From contig JAOKHV010000008.1 of the NCBI GenBank assembly GCA_028248455.1, positions 1 to 64,000 of the forward strand: a stretch of 64,000 nt of DNA, in the 5' to 3' direction. The position numbers and the translations under genes were made by a program. Position 1 is the stretch's first letter. Every line of letters starts with the position of its first letter. The notes beneath the pieces were generated by a model that saw only the letters and a program-made list of their open reading frames with translations, ran no database searches and was not told the origin of the DNA. Shown piece after piece: positions 34,632 to 43,631 of the stretch. Source of the DNA: Ascidiaceihabitans sp. (lineage in GTDB: Bacteria; Pseudomonadota; Alphaproteobacteria; Rhodobacterales; Rhodobacteraceae).

Positions 34632-35614
34632 TGCAAGTTTTAGACGGCATCAAACAAAAGAACTTTCTTGTGATCGGTCGTGTAGGATTGGACATGTGCC
34701 CCGAACCTGCAGGCGCTGCGATTGAAGATGCCACCACGATGATGGTTGCGATGGGGGGATCGTCTGCCAATATCGCTGCGGGGCTAGTAAAGTTTGGGAT
34801 GAAAGCCACCTTAGTCACGCGCGTGTCTGACGATGCTGTGGGGCGTTATTGCTTTAACCAATTGGGTCATTACGGAGTTGATGCGGCGCATGTAAAACCA
34901 GTCTCTGGTGAGTTTCGCAATTCTTTGGCTCTGTATGAAACGCGCGTCGAAGATCACAATTCGGTGATTTACCGTAATGGTGCGGCAGATTTCCAGATGA
35001 GCATCGAAGATGTTGAGGCCGTAGATTACAGTCAGTTTGGCGCGTTGATCACTGCAGGTACCGTCTTTGCCGCCGAACCATCACGTTCTGCAGCATTTCG
35101 CGCGTTTGAACTGGCCAAAGCGGCGGGCATACCGGTAATTTTTGATGTGGATTATCGTCCATACAGCTGGCCGTCACCGCAAGTTGCCGAAGAGGTTCTA
35201 TCCAAAGCAGGCGACATTTCAGACATCATCGTCGCCAATGACGAAGAATTTGGATTTATGGCCGGTGGTATCGAAAAGGGATTGGCCAAGGCCGAAAGCT
35301 TAGCCAAATCCACAGCCAGCATCGTTGTTTACAAAATGGGCCACCTTGGTGCGATCACTTTTGCAAATGGTACCCAAACTCAAAGTGGTATTTTTAAAGT
35401 AGAAGCACTGAAGCCCACAGGTGCAGGTGACAGCTTTATGGCGGGTTTTGTAGCAAGCCTTGCTGACGGGCGCGACATGGATGAGGCCGTTCTACGCGGC
35501 TCTGCATGTGCGGCCATTGTTGTGGCCAAGCCGGGCTGTGCGCCTGCGATGCCAGATAACGTAGCACTCGAGGCCTTCTTGGCCATTCACCCAGGGGCCA
35601 GCACACCCGTTTGA
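34631..35614 (+). CDS. iolC: 5-dehydro-2-deoxygluconokinase
   Basis: This 327-residue PfkB/ribokinase-family kinase has the N-terminal glycine-rich MGGSSANIAAGL and the C-terminal anion-hole/catalytic motif PTGAGDSFMAGF, whose Asp is the base. It phosphorylates 5-dehydro-2-deoxygluconate before aldol cleavage. The ATG at 34631 overlaps the iolD stop; the in-frame TTG at 34628 is unlikely. The next gene starts 17 bp downstream. Confidence 0.93.
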   Translation: MQVLDGIKQKNFLVIGRVGLDMCPEPAGAAIEDATTMMVAMGGSSANIAAGLVKFGMKATLVTRVSDDAVGRYCFNQLGHYGVDAAHVKPVSGEFRNSLALYETRVEDHNSVIYRNGAADFQMSIEDVEAVDYSQFGALITAGTVFAAEPSRSAAFRAFELAKAAGIPVIFDVDYRPYSWPSPQVAEEVLSKAGDISDIIVANDEEFGFMAGGIEKGLAKAESLAKSTASIVVYKMGHLGAITFANGTQTQSGIFKVEALKPTGAGDSFMAGFVASLADGRDMDEAVLRGSACAAIVVAKPGCAPAMPDNVALEAFLAIHPGASTPV

Positions 35615-35631
35615 TCTGAAAAGGATTCCCG

Positions 35632-36474
35632 ATGCATATCGCTCCATTTGACAACCAAAACAAACCGATCGTTGATGTTGGTGACGCTCTTGTTCCGTTG
35701 AACTTCTTCAACATTGTTAAGCTCAAAAAGGGCGAAAGCTACGGTTATTCCGTTCCAGGTTTTGAAACCTGTATCGCGCCCGCAACAGGTCTCATCGACG
35801 TTTCAGTTGGTGGATTCGAAGCCAAGCAATTGGGCGGACGCGGCGTTGATGTTTGGGACGGTGAGCCTGAGGGCGTTTATATCCCAACGGGTATGGAAGC
35901 ACAATTTATATGCCTGTCTGACGAAGCGGAAGTGTTCATAGCGGGCGCGAAATTCGACGAGGTTCTTGAACCCTTCGTTGTGCGCCACGACGAAATTGAC
36001 TTGGTCCAATACGGATCGGACGACACAAAAACGCACCGTAAAATCAAACATATTTTAGGTCAAAAACAACATGGCCGCGTTGGTCGTCTTTTGGTGTCGG
36101 AACTATTCACTGTTGGGGCAGGGGGCTGGTCAGGTTTCCCAAGCCACAAGCATGACACCAACCAACTGCCTCTCGAAACGCGCCATGATGAAACCTACAA
36201 TTTCCGCTTCAAGCCCAACTATGGGTCTGGTCTGCAGATGTTGCAGCGCGAGGATAATGAACCTGGCGATGCTTACCACATCATGAATGGGTCTACGGTC
36301 TGTATTGATAAGGGGTATCATCCTTGCTGCGTTCTGCCAGGATATGAAATGTATTATTTCACAATTCTTGGCGGGTTAACGCAGCGGTCATTGGTTCAGA
36401 ACTTCCAAGAAGCGCATAAAGAACAATTACATACGATCCCTGGAATTCTCGATATGGTAGCTAAATTCAAATGA
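35632..36474 (+). CDS. Second IolB/KduI-type isomerase
   Basis: This 280-residue bicupin protein is related to 5-deoxyglucuronate isomerase. Its cupin motif is GGWSGFPSHKHDTNQLP, followed by RHDETYNFRF where canonical IolB has LEETYYHR; GYHPCCVLPGYEMYYF closes the second cupin. The N-terminal third differs strongly from IolB at 24281. It sits inside the iol operon, overlapping the aldolase gene by 4 bp. It may be the main isomerase or serve a different sugar-acid intermediate. Confidence 0.82.
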   Translation: MHIAPFDNQNKPIVDVGDALVPLNFFNIVKLKKGESYGYSVPGFETCIAPATGLIDVSVGGFEAKQLGGRGVDVWDGEPEGVYIPTGMEAQFICLSDEAEVFIAGAKFDEVLEPFVVRHDEIDLVQYGSDDTKTHRKIKHILGQKQHGRVGRLLVSELFTVGAGGWSGFPSHKHDTNQLPLETRHDETYNFRFKPNYGSGLQMLQREDNEPGDAYHIMNGSTVCIDKGYHPCCVLPGYEMYYFTILGGLTQRSLVQNFQEAHKEQLHTIPGILDMVAKFK

Positions 36475-37301
36475 CACTTGCGACACTAAAAGACGTTTTG
36501 CAGCCCGCCCTAACAGGTGGTTATGCTGTGGGTGGCCTGGTCACCTTGGGCTGGGAAGACATGCGCGCTTACGTGAATGCAGCCGAAGCTGAAGGGCTGC
36601 CTGTTATTTTGCAAGCGGGTCCATCCTGTCGTGCAAATACGCCGCTTCCGATCCTTGGAAAAATGTTCCGTACATTGGCCGAAACTGTATCCGTTCCAGT
36701 CGTAGCCCACCTAGATCATGGCTATACGTTTGAGGAATGCCAAGAGGCGCTCGACAGCGGGTTTACCTCTTTGATGTATGATGGATCGCGCAAGCCGCTT
36801 GCACGAAACATTGATGAAACTGCGCGCATTGTGGAAATCGCTCATGCCGCTGGGATTTCCTGTGAAGGTGAGATCGGGTTCGTGGGTTATAGTGAAGGCG
36901 AAAACTCGCTTGGGACCGATCCTGAAGAAGCTGCGATTTTTGCCCGCGACAGTGGTGTCGATGCAATGGCCATTTCAGTGGGAAATGTTCACTTACAACA
37001 GAACCACGAGGGTGGTTTGGACGAGGTGCGTATTCGGGCCATTGAAGCGCTAACAGAAGTGCCATTGGTTATCCACGGCGGATCAGGCGTACCGCTTCAG
37101 CAACGCCAGCGTTTGGCGCGAGCATCCAAGGTCTGCAAATTCAACATCGGTACCGAGCTTCGATTGGGTTTTGGTAAATCTATCCGTCAGATATTGGCTG
37201 ACGACGTTAATGTGTTTGACCGCATCCAAATTCTTAAACAAATCGAACCAGACCTTCAAGTTGCTGCGCAAATCGCATTGCGTGGTATCGCGGCTGGTTA
37301 A
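36471..37301 (+). CDS. iolJ: Class II aldolase (IolJ-type)
   Basis: This 276-residue zinc-dependent class II fructose-bisphosphate aldolase-family enzyme has metal and active-site segments AHLDHGYTFEE, AISVGNVHL and VIHGGSGVP, and the phosphate-binding NIGTELR. In inositol catabolism IolJ cleaves 6-phospho-5-dehydro-2-deoxygluconate to dihydroxyacetone phosphate and malonate semialdehyde. Its ATG overlaps the preceding stop (ATGA). Operon position supports IolJ over general glycolytic aldolase. Confidence 0.88.
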   Translation: MTLATLKDVLQPALTGGYAVGGLVTLGWEDMRAYVNAAEAEGLPVILQAGPSCRANTPLPILGKMFRTLAETVSVPVVAHLDHGYTFEECQEALDSGFTSLMYDGSRKPLARNIDETARIVEIAHAAGISCEGEIGFVGYSEGENSLGTDPEEAAIFARDSGVDAMAISVGNVHLQQNHEGGLDEVRIRAIEALTEVPLVIHGGSGVPLQQRQRLARASKVCKFNIGTELRLGFGKSIRQILADDVNVFDRIQILKQIEPDLQVAAQIALRGIAAG

Positions 37302-37316
37302 AATTAAGGAATTACT

Positions 37317-38303
37317 ATGATATCAATTGGTCTTTTGGGCTGTGGCCGTATCGGTCAGGTTCATGCACGCAGCCTGGCGCGCATTGCATCTGCCAACTTG
37401 GTTGCGGTTGCGGATTTCGTGCCAGAGGCAGCCGAAGAATTAGCAGGACAGTATGGCGCAGAGGCGCGTAGTGCTGAAGACATCATTACCGCGACTGATA
37501 TTGATGCGGTGATCGTTGCGACGCCGACAACCCTGCATTACGATCAAATTCATGCATTAGCTAAAGCTGGCAAAGCGATCTTCTGTGAAAAACCAATTGA
37601 TCTGTCCTCTGAACGTGCGGCTGAATGCAAAACTGCGGTTGAAGCCGCGGGCGTTGGATTTTTCACAGCCTTCAATCGTCGTTTTGATCCAAATTTCTCG
37701 CACCTCAAGACACAGCTTGATGCAGGTGTGATTGGCGCAACAGAAATGGTGGTAATTACTTCTCGCGATCCATCCCCACCTCCAGTTAGCTATATAAAGC
37801 AGTCAGGTGGCCTGTTCCGTGATATGATGATCCACGATCTTGATATGGCGCGTTTCCTTTTAAGTGAAGAACCTGTTGAGTTGTTCGCCACAGGTTCATG
37901 CCTTGTCGATCCAGAGATCGGTGAAGCAGGGGATATCGACACTGCTGCTGTAACGCTCAAAACGGCATCAGGTAAAATTGTGCTCATCAATAACTCGCGG
38001 CGGGCAACGTATGGATATGATCAACGGATTGAAGTCCACGGTTCTGACGGCATGTTACGCGCAGCTAACAAACTTGAGCATCTGGTTGAGCAAGCAGGCG
38101 GCAATGGATTCACCACAGCGCCGAACAAACACTTCTTCCTTGAACGCTATGAGGCGGCCTACATTGCTGAGATGGAAGCCTTTATCGGCGCTGTCAACGC
38201 GGACACTTCGCCAACGCCAGGTATCGCGGATGGTGTAGCTGCACAGCGCCTTGCGGATGCAGCGGCCAAATCCCTTGAGACAGGCCAACCTGTTCAGTTG
38301 TGA
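37317..38303 (+). CDS. iolG: Inositol 2-dehydrogenase
   Basis: This 328-residue Gfo/Idh/MocA enzyme has the Rossmann motif GCGRIGQVHARS, the catalytic lysine motif CEKPIDLS (near residue 97) and HDLDMARFLL with the catalytic Asp and His. The compact size and sequence match bacterial myo-inositol dehydrogenase, which oxidises myo-inositol to 2-keto-myo-inositol with NAD. It is the last gene of the rightward iol operon. Confidence 0.9.
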   Translation: MISIGLLGCGRIGQVHARSLARIASANLVAVADFVPEAAEELAGQYGAEARSAEDIITATDIDAVIVATPTTLHYDQIHALAKAGKAIFCEKPIDLSSERAAECKTAVEAAGVGFFTAFNRRFDPNFSHLKTQLDAGVIGATEMVVITSRDPSPPPVSYIKQSGGLFRDMMIHDLDMARFLLSEEPVELFATGSCLVDPEIGEAGDIDTAAVTLKTASGKIVLINNSRRATYGYDQRIEVHGSDGMLRAANKLEHLVEQAGGNGFTTAPNKHFFLERYEAAYIAEMEAFIGAVNADTSPTPGIADGVAAQRLADAAAKSLETGQPVQL

Positions 38304-38376
38304 CGCTGTTGTCTTGGTTGTAGATTGAAACGGGCTTTGCTGCCAAATAGGGCGCAAAGTCGATTTTCTTGATACG

Positions 38377-39468
38377 CTATGACCGTTTTAAAGACGTCGC
38401 TCCAATCTGTGCCAGCGTGGTGCTGGTTTCGTCGCGCAAGACATCCCAAAGACGTTGCAACCCTTCCTCGCCGCCCGCTGCGATTGCGAATTGTAGGATG
38501 CGCCCTAAGAATGTAAAATCAGCGCCTTGATCGTATGCTTTTACCACGTCTTCGCCACTGCGCAGTCCTGAGTCAAAGAACAGTGGGAAATCAGGTCCAA
38601 CCGCTTTGCGAATGGCAGGTAGAACTGAAATTGGTGATGGGGCGCTGTCTAGTTGTCGGGCACCGTGGCTGGATACTTGGACAGCATCTATGCCAGCATC
38701 CCGCAGCATGACCGCATCCTCAGCATCCAACACACCCTTAACGACCAAGTTGCCGGGCCACATATCGCGCAGTTGGGCAAGCGTGTCCCAGTTGGCGCGT
38801 GCGCGGCTTTCTGTGCGGTCAAAGGAATATCCGAGCATGTCAAAGTTCGCCATTTCAGGGCGGCCTTTGAACAGCGTAGTCAAGGACCAGCGCGGGTGCA
38901 GTGCAAAATCGACGAATTGTTTGGGGCCAATACGGAATGGCATTGTAAAACCGTGGCGCAGTTCACGAGGGCGCCGGCCAACTTCGGCAACGTCTACGGT
39001 GAGGACGATAGTTTGATAGCCAGCAGCTTTGGCGCGTTCGACCAGTTTGAAAGTCCCAACGCCGTCACCACTGAAATACAGTTGGAACCATGCGTTACCC
39101 TCAGCTGCTTCGATCAATGGCTCCATCGCGGTAGATGCGACTGTGGATACGCCTAACGGCACGTTTTTACGCGCGGCAAGGCGCGCCAGCATAAGGTCGG
39201 CACCAGCGCCTGAAAGGTTGCACATGCCCATCGGGCTAATGCCAAAGGGTGCGTTGGTCTTTTGACCGAATACTGAGGATGTGAGATCGCGCTTACTGAC
39301 GTCGCGAAGTATGCGAGGCCGCAAGGTCAAAGCGTCAAAGGCAGCGCGATTACGTGCTGCCCCTGTTTCACGCCCTGCGGCCCCGTCAATGTAGTCGAAC
39401 ACCATCCAAGGAAGGCGGCGCTGGGCAATCCGGCGTGCGTCTTCGCTTGAATGAATGTTCATTGTCAT
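38377..39468 (-). CDS. FMN-dependent alpha-hydroxyacid dehydrogenase (LldD-like)
   Basis: This TIM-barrel flavoenzyme of about 363 residues is in the lactate/glycolate oxidase family. The catalytic His and Arg lie in SSHGARQLD, FMN-phosphate binding in FFDSGLRSGEDVVKA and LGR, and the N-terminal WMVFDYIDGAAGRE is typical. It is the last gene of the DHPS operon, directly after sulfopyruvate decarboxylase. No slcC, comC or slcD homologue is present in the cluster, so it may oxidise sulfolactate to sulfopyruvate. The ATG at 39468 is preferred to the in-frame TTG at 39480. Confidence 0.85.
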   Translation of the reverse strand: MTMNIHSSEDARRIAQRRLPWMVFDYIDGAAGRETGAARNRAAFDALTLRPRILRDVSKRDLTSSVFGQKTNAPFGISPMGMCNLSGAGADLMLARLAARKNVPLGVSTVASTAMEPLIEAAEGNAWFQLYFSGDGVGTFKLVERAKAAGYQTIVLTVDVAEVGRRPRELRHGFTMPFRIGPKQFVDFALHPRWSLTTLFKGRPEMANFDMLGYSFDRTESRARANWDTLAQLRDMWPGNLVVKGVLDAEDAVMLRDAGIDAVQVSSHGARQLDSAPSPISVLPAIRKAVGPDFPLFFDSGLRSGEDVVKAYDQGADFTFLGRILQFAIAAGGEEGLQRLWDVLRDETSTTLAQIGATSLKRS

Positions 39469-39469
39469 C

Positions 39470-40024
39470 TTAGCTGGCAACCGCTGTCATAAAGCGATCG
39501 CGGATCACGACAGGGTCTTTGGTGATGACAGGTAGCTTGATGTTGCCACTGTCACATTTGGACACAATGATCGTCATCTTCTTGCTGTCGAGTGCTGCTT
39601 GTAAAACCTTGCCGGTATCGACGTCCTGACACTCAACAACATTCTCACAACCACAGGCTTTCGCCACTGCTGTCAGGGATGTTTTCATGCCAGCGTATGT
39701 TGGCTGGTCACCCGTTGAGCCGTAAGAGCCGTTGTCGATGATCAACAGAATGTAGTTGTCAGCAACGTTGTTGGCGATTGTGGGCAAGGTACCAAGGTTG
39801 GTCAAAACAGAACCATCACCATCAATTGAGATAACAGTTTTGTCTTGCGACAAAGCAAGGCCAAGACCGATGGATGAAGACAGACCCATGGTGCCCAACA
39901 TGTAGAAGTTGGTTGGCTGATCATCGATCATGTGTAGTTCTTGGCTTGGGAGGCCGATGTTGCAAACGACCAATTGGTCACGAAGGATTGGCGCGATTTC
40001 GCGCAGGATTTCAGAACGTATCAT
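39470..40024 (-). CDS. comE: Sulfopyruvate decarboxylase beta subunit
   Basis: This 184-residue thiamine-diphosphate-binding subunit has the cofactor motif GDGSVLTNLGTLPTI and then DNGSYGSTGDQPTY (near residues 75-115), an arrangement typical of ComE. It decarboxylates 3-sulfopyruvate to sulfoacetaldehyde together with the alpha subunit. The ATG at 40024 overlaps the comD stop by 4 bp; the track frame extending to 40084 is not the start. Confidence 0.9.
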   Translation of the reverse strand: MIRSEILREIAPILRDQLVVCNIGLPSQELHMIDDQPTNFYMLGTMGLSSSIGLGLALSQDKTVISIDGDGSVLTNLGTLPTIANNVADNYILLIIDNGSYGSTGDQPTYAGMKTSLTAVAKACGCENVVECQDVDTGKVLQAALDSKKMTIIVSKCDSGNIKLPVITKDPVVIRDRFMTAVAS

Positions 40025-40527
40025 TGGTCGCCGTAGCCTCCCCAGAAGGACGCATCCGTAAGGATCGCCACAGGTTTGTTGCACATGAATGTGTATTTCA
40101 GGATCGCATCGAGTTCGTCCGCATCAGCTTCTTTGTGGAAGTGATAGGTCGGGATGTTCAACTGGTTCAGCAATGCCTTTGTGTGCACAGCCATTTCGAC
40201 CTGACACGCCACTGGTTCACGCAGCTCGCCACGGTATGAAATCAGCATCGGAAGTGGCATGCGGTAAAACTGTGTCAGCGTCGCCAAGGTGTTGATTGTG
40301 ACACCGATTGCTGTGTTTTGCATGATGATTGCCGGGCGTTTGCCACCCATCCACGCACCAGCGCAAAGGCCCATGCCTTCGTCTTCTTTGTTCGCTGGAA
40401 TGTGAAAAATTTCTTCACGCTCTTCGACTTCTTCGATAACGCCGGCAAGCTGCTTGCAGGGCACCGTCGTGATGAATGAAACGTCGTTTGCGACGAGGTC
40501 ATCTACGATTTTTTTAGATATACTCAC
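40021..40527 (-). CDS. comD: Sulfopyruvate decarboxylase alpha subunit
   Basis: This 168-residue pyrimidine-binding subunit has the catalytic glutamate in ANKEDEGMGLCAGAW and the ComD-like PCKQLAGVIEE and QNTAIGVTINTLATL. It is split from ComE as in coenzyme M-pathway and sulfonate-degradation operons. The GTG start at 40527 has an AAAGGAG site. It overlaps comE by 4 bp and follows the zinc dehydrogenase gene. Confidence 0.9.
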   Translation of the reverse strand: MSISKKIVDDLVANDVSFITTVPCKQLAGVIEEVEEREEIFHIPANKEDEGMGLCAGAWMGGKRPAIIMQNTAIGVTINTLATLTQFYRMPLPMLISYRGELREPVACQVEMAVHTKALLNQLNIPTYHFHKEADADELDAILKYTFMCNKPVAILTDASFWGGYGDQ

Positions 40528-40571
40528 GGCTGAGTAAGCTCCTTTGATAAGCAACCAAATGGGTTGCGGGA

Positions 40572-41561
40572 TTAAGTATGAGGATTAAGGATGATCTTTG
40601 GCGCGGCGGTTAGGCCCGCGCGAATGTCTGAAAAGGCAGATGCTCCATCTGAAAGTGGGCGTTGTTCGGTCCAGTCCAAGGTGCCTAAGCGTCCGTCAAA
40701 GATGGCGGCTGCAGTATCGTGAAAATCCTGGGCTGTGTAGGTGTATGTACCAATGAAGGTGATCTCTTGCAGGGTCATGCGACGTACATCTAAACCACCT
40801 GTGCCTTCGCCCAAGCCGATGTGCCCAATTACGCCACCGGGGCGCGTATGTGCAGATGCTGTTTCGCGTGTCGCTGCGTAGCCCACGCCGTCGATAACCA
40901 GATCGAACATTGCATCTGCTGACAGGTCATCGGGTGAAATAGCCGTTTGGCCGCATTGCTTGTTCAACACATCACGGCGCAACGCGTTTGGTTCCACAAT
41001 TGTTACGTCGCTAACGCCTTGGGCCGACAATGATAGGGCTGCACCCAGGCCAATGGCACCACCACCGATTACAAGCGCAGTTTTCGCCGAACCGCTCAAC
41101 GCCTCTTTGGCAAGTCTCACAGTATGCCAGCCGCAGGCGATGGGTTCCGCAAGGGACGCAGCATCTAGGGATACACGTTTTGGAACAGTCACAAGGTTCT
41201 CACCGCGCATCGCGATGAATTGCGTAAACGCACCTTCGCGCGGCGGCATGGAAATGATCATTCGTTCTGGACACAGGTTGTCACGACCAGATTTACAGGC
41301 AGGGCATGTGCCACATGTGACCAACGGATTGACGGTTACGCGCTCGCCATCACGCGGGCCACCGACAATAACGCCTGCTGCCTCATGCCCTAGGATCAAT
41401 GGGGCAGGGCGGCGATCATCATGGCCAAGGTATGCATGCATATCAGAACCACAGACACCAACCGACATTACCTTGATCAGGTGTTGATCGGCCTCAGGTG
41501 TTGGATCAGGGACATCGCGGAAATCCAGTTTTTCAGGGCCGTCATAAACCAATGCTTTCAT
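40572..41561 (-). CDS. Zinc-dependent alcohol dehydrogenase (HpsO/HpsP-type candidate)
   Basis: This 329-residue medium-chain dehydrogenase has the catalytic zinc site in GVCGSDMHAYLGH and GHEAAG, a structural zinc loop CGTCPACKSGRDNLC (residues 85-99), and a Rossmann motif (VIGGGAIGLG). In DHPS-degrading bacteria, two DHPS 2-dehydrogenases equilibrate the enantiomers so that HpsN can act. Its place between hpsN/SDR and comDE suggests that role. It overlaps the SDR gene by 4 bp. Confidence 0.8.
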   Translation of the reverse strand: MKALVYDGPEKLDFRDVPDPTPEADQHLIKVMSVGVCGSDMHAYLGHDDRRPAPLILGHEAAGVIVGGPRDGERVTVNPLVTCGTCPACKSGRDNLCPERMIISMPPREGAFTQFIAMRGENLVTVPKRVSLDAASLAEPIACGWHTVRLAKEALSGSAKTALVIGGGAIGLGAALSLSAQGVSDVTIVEPNALRRDVLNKQCGQTAISPDDLSADAMFDLVIDGVGYAATRETASAHTRPGGVIGHIGLGEGTGGLDVRRMTLQEITFIGTYTYTAQDFHDTAAAIFDGRLGTLDWTEQRPLSDGASAFSDIRAGLTAAPKIILNPHT

Positions 41562-42319
41562 TTCGCTGTATATCCTCCGTCAACCATAAGGACTTGCCCC
41601 GTTACAAATGCTGATGCGTCAGAGCATAAAAACAAGAGTGGGCCATCAATATCTTCGAGCTTACCATTGCGCCCAACGCAGGTTTGGGCAGCATTGCGTG
41701 CCGCACGTTCTGGATCAGCAAACACTGGCCCAGTGAGTTCCGTTGCAAAAAAACCCGGTCCAATCGCATTTGCGTTGATGCCATTACCAGACCAACTTTC
41801 GGCCATTGCGCGGGTCAACTGGCCAATACCTGCTTTGGATGCACCATAACTAAGGCCGGCAGGGAACGCGCGTGTGGTTTGAAGCGATGCAAAGTTCACA
41901 ATGCGTCCCCAACCTTTGGCCTTCATGTGTGGGATCAACGCTTGGGTCAAAAAGAAGGGTGCCGCAAGGTTCAGATTCATCGTGACGTCCCAGCCCTCGG
42001 CGGTCACATCATCAGCCGTCTCACGGGTGTTAATTCCCGCTGCATGCACGATAATGTCAGGTGCGCCAAAGGGTTCTGCGATCCGTGCTGCAATCTCGCT
42101 TATCTGATCACGTTGCGACAGGTCCGCCGCGACAGTTGCAGCGTTTGCGCCTGTCGCTTCTGCCCATGCTGTTAGAGCGTCGGCGCGGCGTGCAACGCCA
42201 ACCACCTTTGCACCAGCAGTCACCAAAGCGATGGCCGCCTGTTGACCAAGGCCAGCACTGGCCCCAGTCACACAGGCCACACGGCCTGTCAGGTCAAACA
42301 TTTGGGCAACGTTACTCAT
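41558..42319 (-). CDS. Short-chain dehydrogenase/reductase (HpsO/HpsP-type candidate)
   Basis: This 253-residue classical SDR has the cofactor motif TGASAGLGQQ, a catalytic Ser in the FASLQTT region and the YxxxK pair in YGASKAG (near residue 154). It overlaps hpsN by 8 bp and the zinc dehydrogenase by 4 bp, so the three enzymes are tightly coupled. Oxidation of the C2 hydroxyl of 2,3-dihydroxypropane-1-sulfonate is inferred from the operon. Confidence 0.82.
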   Translation of the reverse strand: MSNVAQMFDLTGRVACVTGASAGLGQQAAIALVTAGAKVVGVARRADALTAWAEATGANAATVAADLSQRDQISEIAARIAEPFGAPDIIVHAAGINTRETADDVTAEGWDVTMNLNLAAPFFLTQALIPHMKAKGWGRIVNFASLQTTRAFPAGLSYGASKAGIGQLTRAMAESWSGNGINANAIGPGFFATELTGPVFADPERAARNAAQTCVGRNGKLEDIDGPLLFLCSDASAFVTGQVLMVDGGYTAK

Positions 42320-43619
42320 TACCAGTCAAATCGAATGTTTCGTCAGGGAAGTATTTTTCTAAACGAACATCTGCAGCCCGCGCGTGCCCTTCCATGCCCT
42401 CAAGGCGTGAAATGCGAGCTGTCGCCTCAGCAATGCGTTTTGAACCATCGCGTGTTGTGCGCTGCCACGTCACGATTTTCATGTATTTGTGGACAGATAA
42501 ACCGCCTGTGTATCCAGCGGCACCAGATGTTGGCAGAACGTGGTTCGTGCCAGACGCTTTGTCGCCGTAAGAAACGGTGGTTTCTTCACCCAAGAACAGT
42601 GAGCCATAGCAGCTAAGACGATCCAACCACCAATCCAGATCTTCGGCCTGAACAGTCAGGTGCTCCGGTGCATATTCGTCAGATACAGCGGCCATTTCTT
42701 GGCGGTCTGCACATAGGATCACTTCGGCATAATCGCGCCATGCTGCAAAGGCATTTTCTCGGTTTAACTCTGGTAGGTCGTCAATCAAAGCAGGAACACG
42801 GGCCATGACATCTTTGGCCAATGTGCTGTCATCGGTGATTAACCAGACAGGAGAGTTATAACCGTGCTCTGCTTGAGACACCAAATCGGTCGCAACGATA
42901 TGTGGGTCAGCCGTTTTGTCCGCTAGTATCAAGCTGTCAGTTGGACCCGCAATCATATCGATGCCAACGCGACCAAATAGAATACGCTTTGCTTCTGCTA
43001 CAAACTGATTGCCGGGACCAACAAGGATGTTGGCTTTTGGCAGGCCAAACAAACCGTAGGTCATTGCCGCAATACCTTGGACGCCACCAAGAGCCATAAT
43101 TGTATCAGCACCACAGATGTGTGCCGCGTAAACGATCGCTGGTGCAACGCCCACGCCGGGACGTGGCGGGGACGTTGCAGTAATGTGGTTACATCCCGCA
43201 ACTTTTGCGGTTGTCACTGTCATGATTGCAGATGCAATGTGGCTGTAACGACCGCCGGGAACATAGCAACCTGCAGCTTCAACTGGGATCGCTTTTTGAC
43301 CTGCAATCATCCCCGGAACGATCTCGTATTTGATGTCGCTAACTGTGGTTTTTTGTGCTTCGGCGAAGCGACGTACGTTGTCGTGGGCGAATTGAATGTC
43401 TTCTTTCAGCTTTTGTGGAACTAGGTTACATGCCGCAGCGATCTCTTCATCCGTGAGGATAATATTGCCATCGTAGTTATCGAATTTTTTGGCGTACTCG
43501 CGTGCTTTTTCGTCACCGCCTTCGTTGATATCGTCCAGTATAGTCTGAACAATATCGTGCACATCAGATGCGCCTGACTGTGCAGTTAAAGTTGCTTTTT
43601 TAAGGTATTTTCTAGCCAT
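42312..43619 (-). CDS. hpsN: Sulfopropanediol 3-dehydrogenase
   Basis: This protein of about 435 residues is in the histidinol-dehydrogenase superfamily. The zinc ligands expected for the fold are visible: Gln and His in VSQAEHGYNSP, Asp in SYGDKASGTNH and a late His in SVHKYMK. EYAPEHL provides the catalytic Glu-His. It stands in a sulfonate operon with TRAP transporter and sulfopyruvate decarboxylase genes, which marks it as HpsN (DHPS to sulfolactate, two NAD-linked steps), not biosynthetic HisD. The start at 43619 has correct ribosome-site spacing. Confidence 0.88.
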   Translation of the reverse strand: MARKYLKKATLTAQSGASDVHDIVQTILDDINEGGDEKAREYAKKFDNYDGNIILTDEEIAAACNLVPQKLKEDIQFAHDNVRRFAEAQKTTVSDIKYEIVPGMIAGQKAIPVEAAGCYVPGGRYSHIASAIMTVTTAKVAGCNHITATSPPRPGVGVAPAIVYAAHICGADTIMALGGVQGIAAMTYGLFGLPKANILVGPGNQFVAEAKRILFGRVGIDMIAGPTDSLILADKTADPHIVATDLVSQAEHGYNSPVWLITDDSTLAKDVMARVPALIDDLPELNRENAFAAWRDYAEVILCADRQEMAAVSDEYAPEHLTVQAEDLDWWLDRLSCYGSLFLGEETTVSYGDKASGTNHVLPTSGAAGYTGGLSVHKYMKIVTWQRTTRDGSKRIAEATARISRLEGMEGHARAADVRLEKYFPDETFDLTGNE

Positions 43620-43631
43620 GTTTTTCATGCC

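Noticed and set aside
36471-37301. Glycolytic fructose-bisphosphate aldolase
   Set aside because: It is the same superfamily, but it is translationally coupled inside the iol operon, which points to the IolJ role.
40551-40567. GCAACC/GGTTGC dyad before comD as a third iol operator
   Set aside because: The halves are separated by AAATG and the outer bases do not match the TTGCAACCGGTTGCAA palindrome. It lies inside the DHPS operon, so it is at most a small hairpin.
42312-43619. Histidinol dehydrogenase (HisD) of histidine synthesis
   Set aside because: The fold is that of HisD, but the gene lies in an operon with a TRAP transporter, two alcohol dehydrogenases and sulfopyruvate decarboxylase, without any his gene. 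HpsN fits better.
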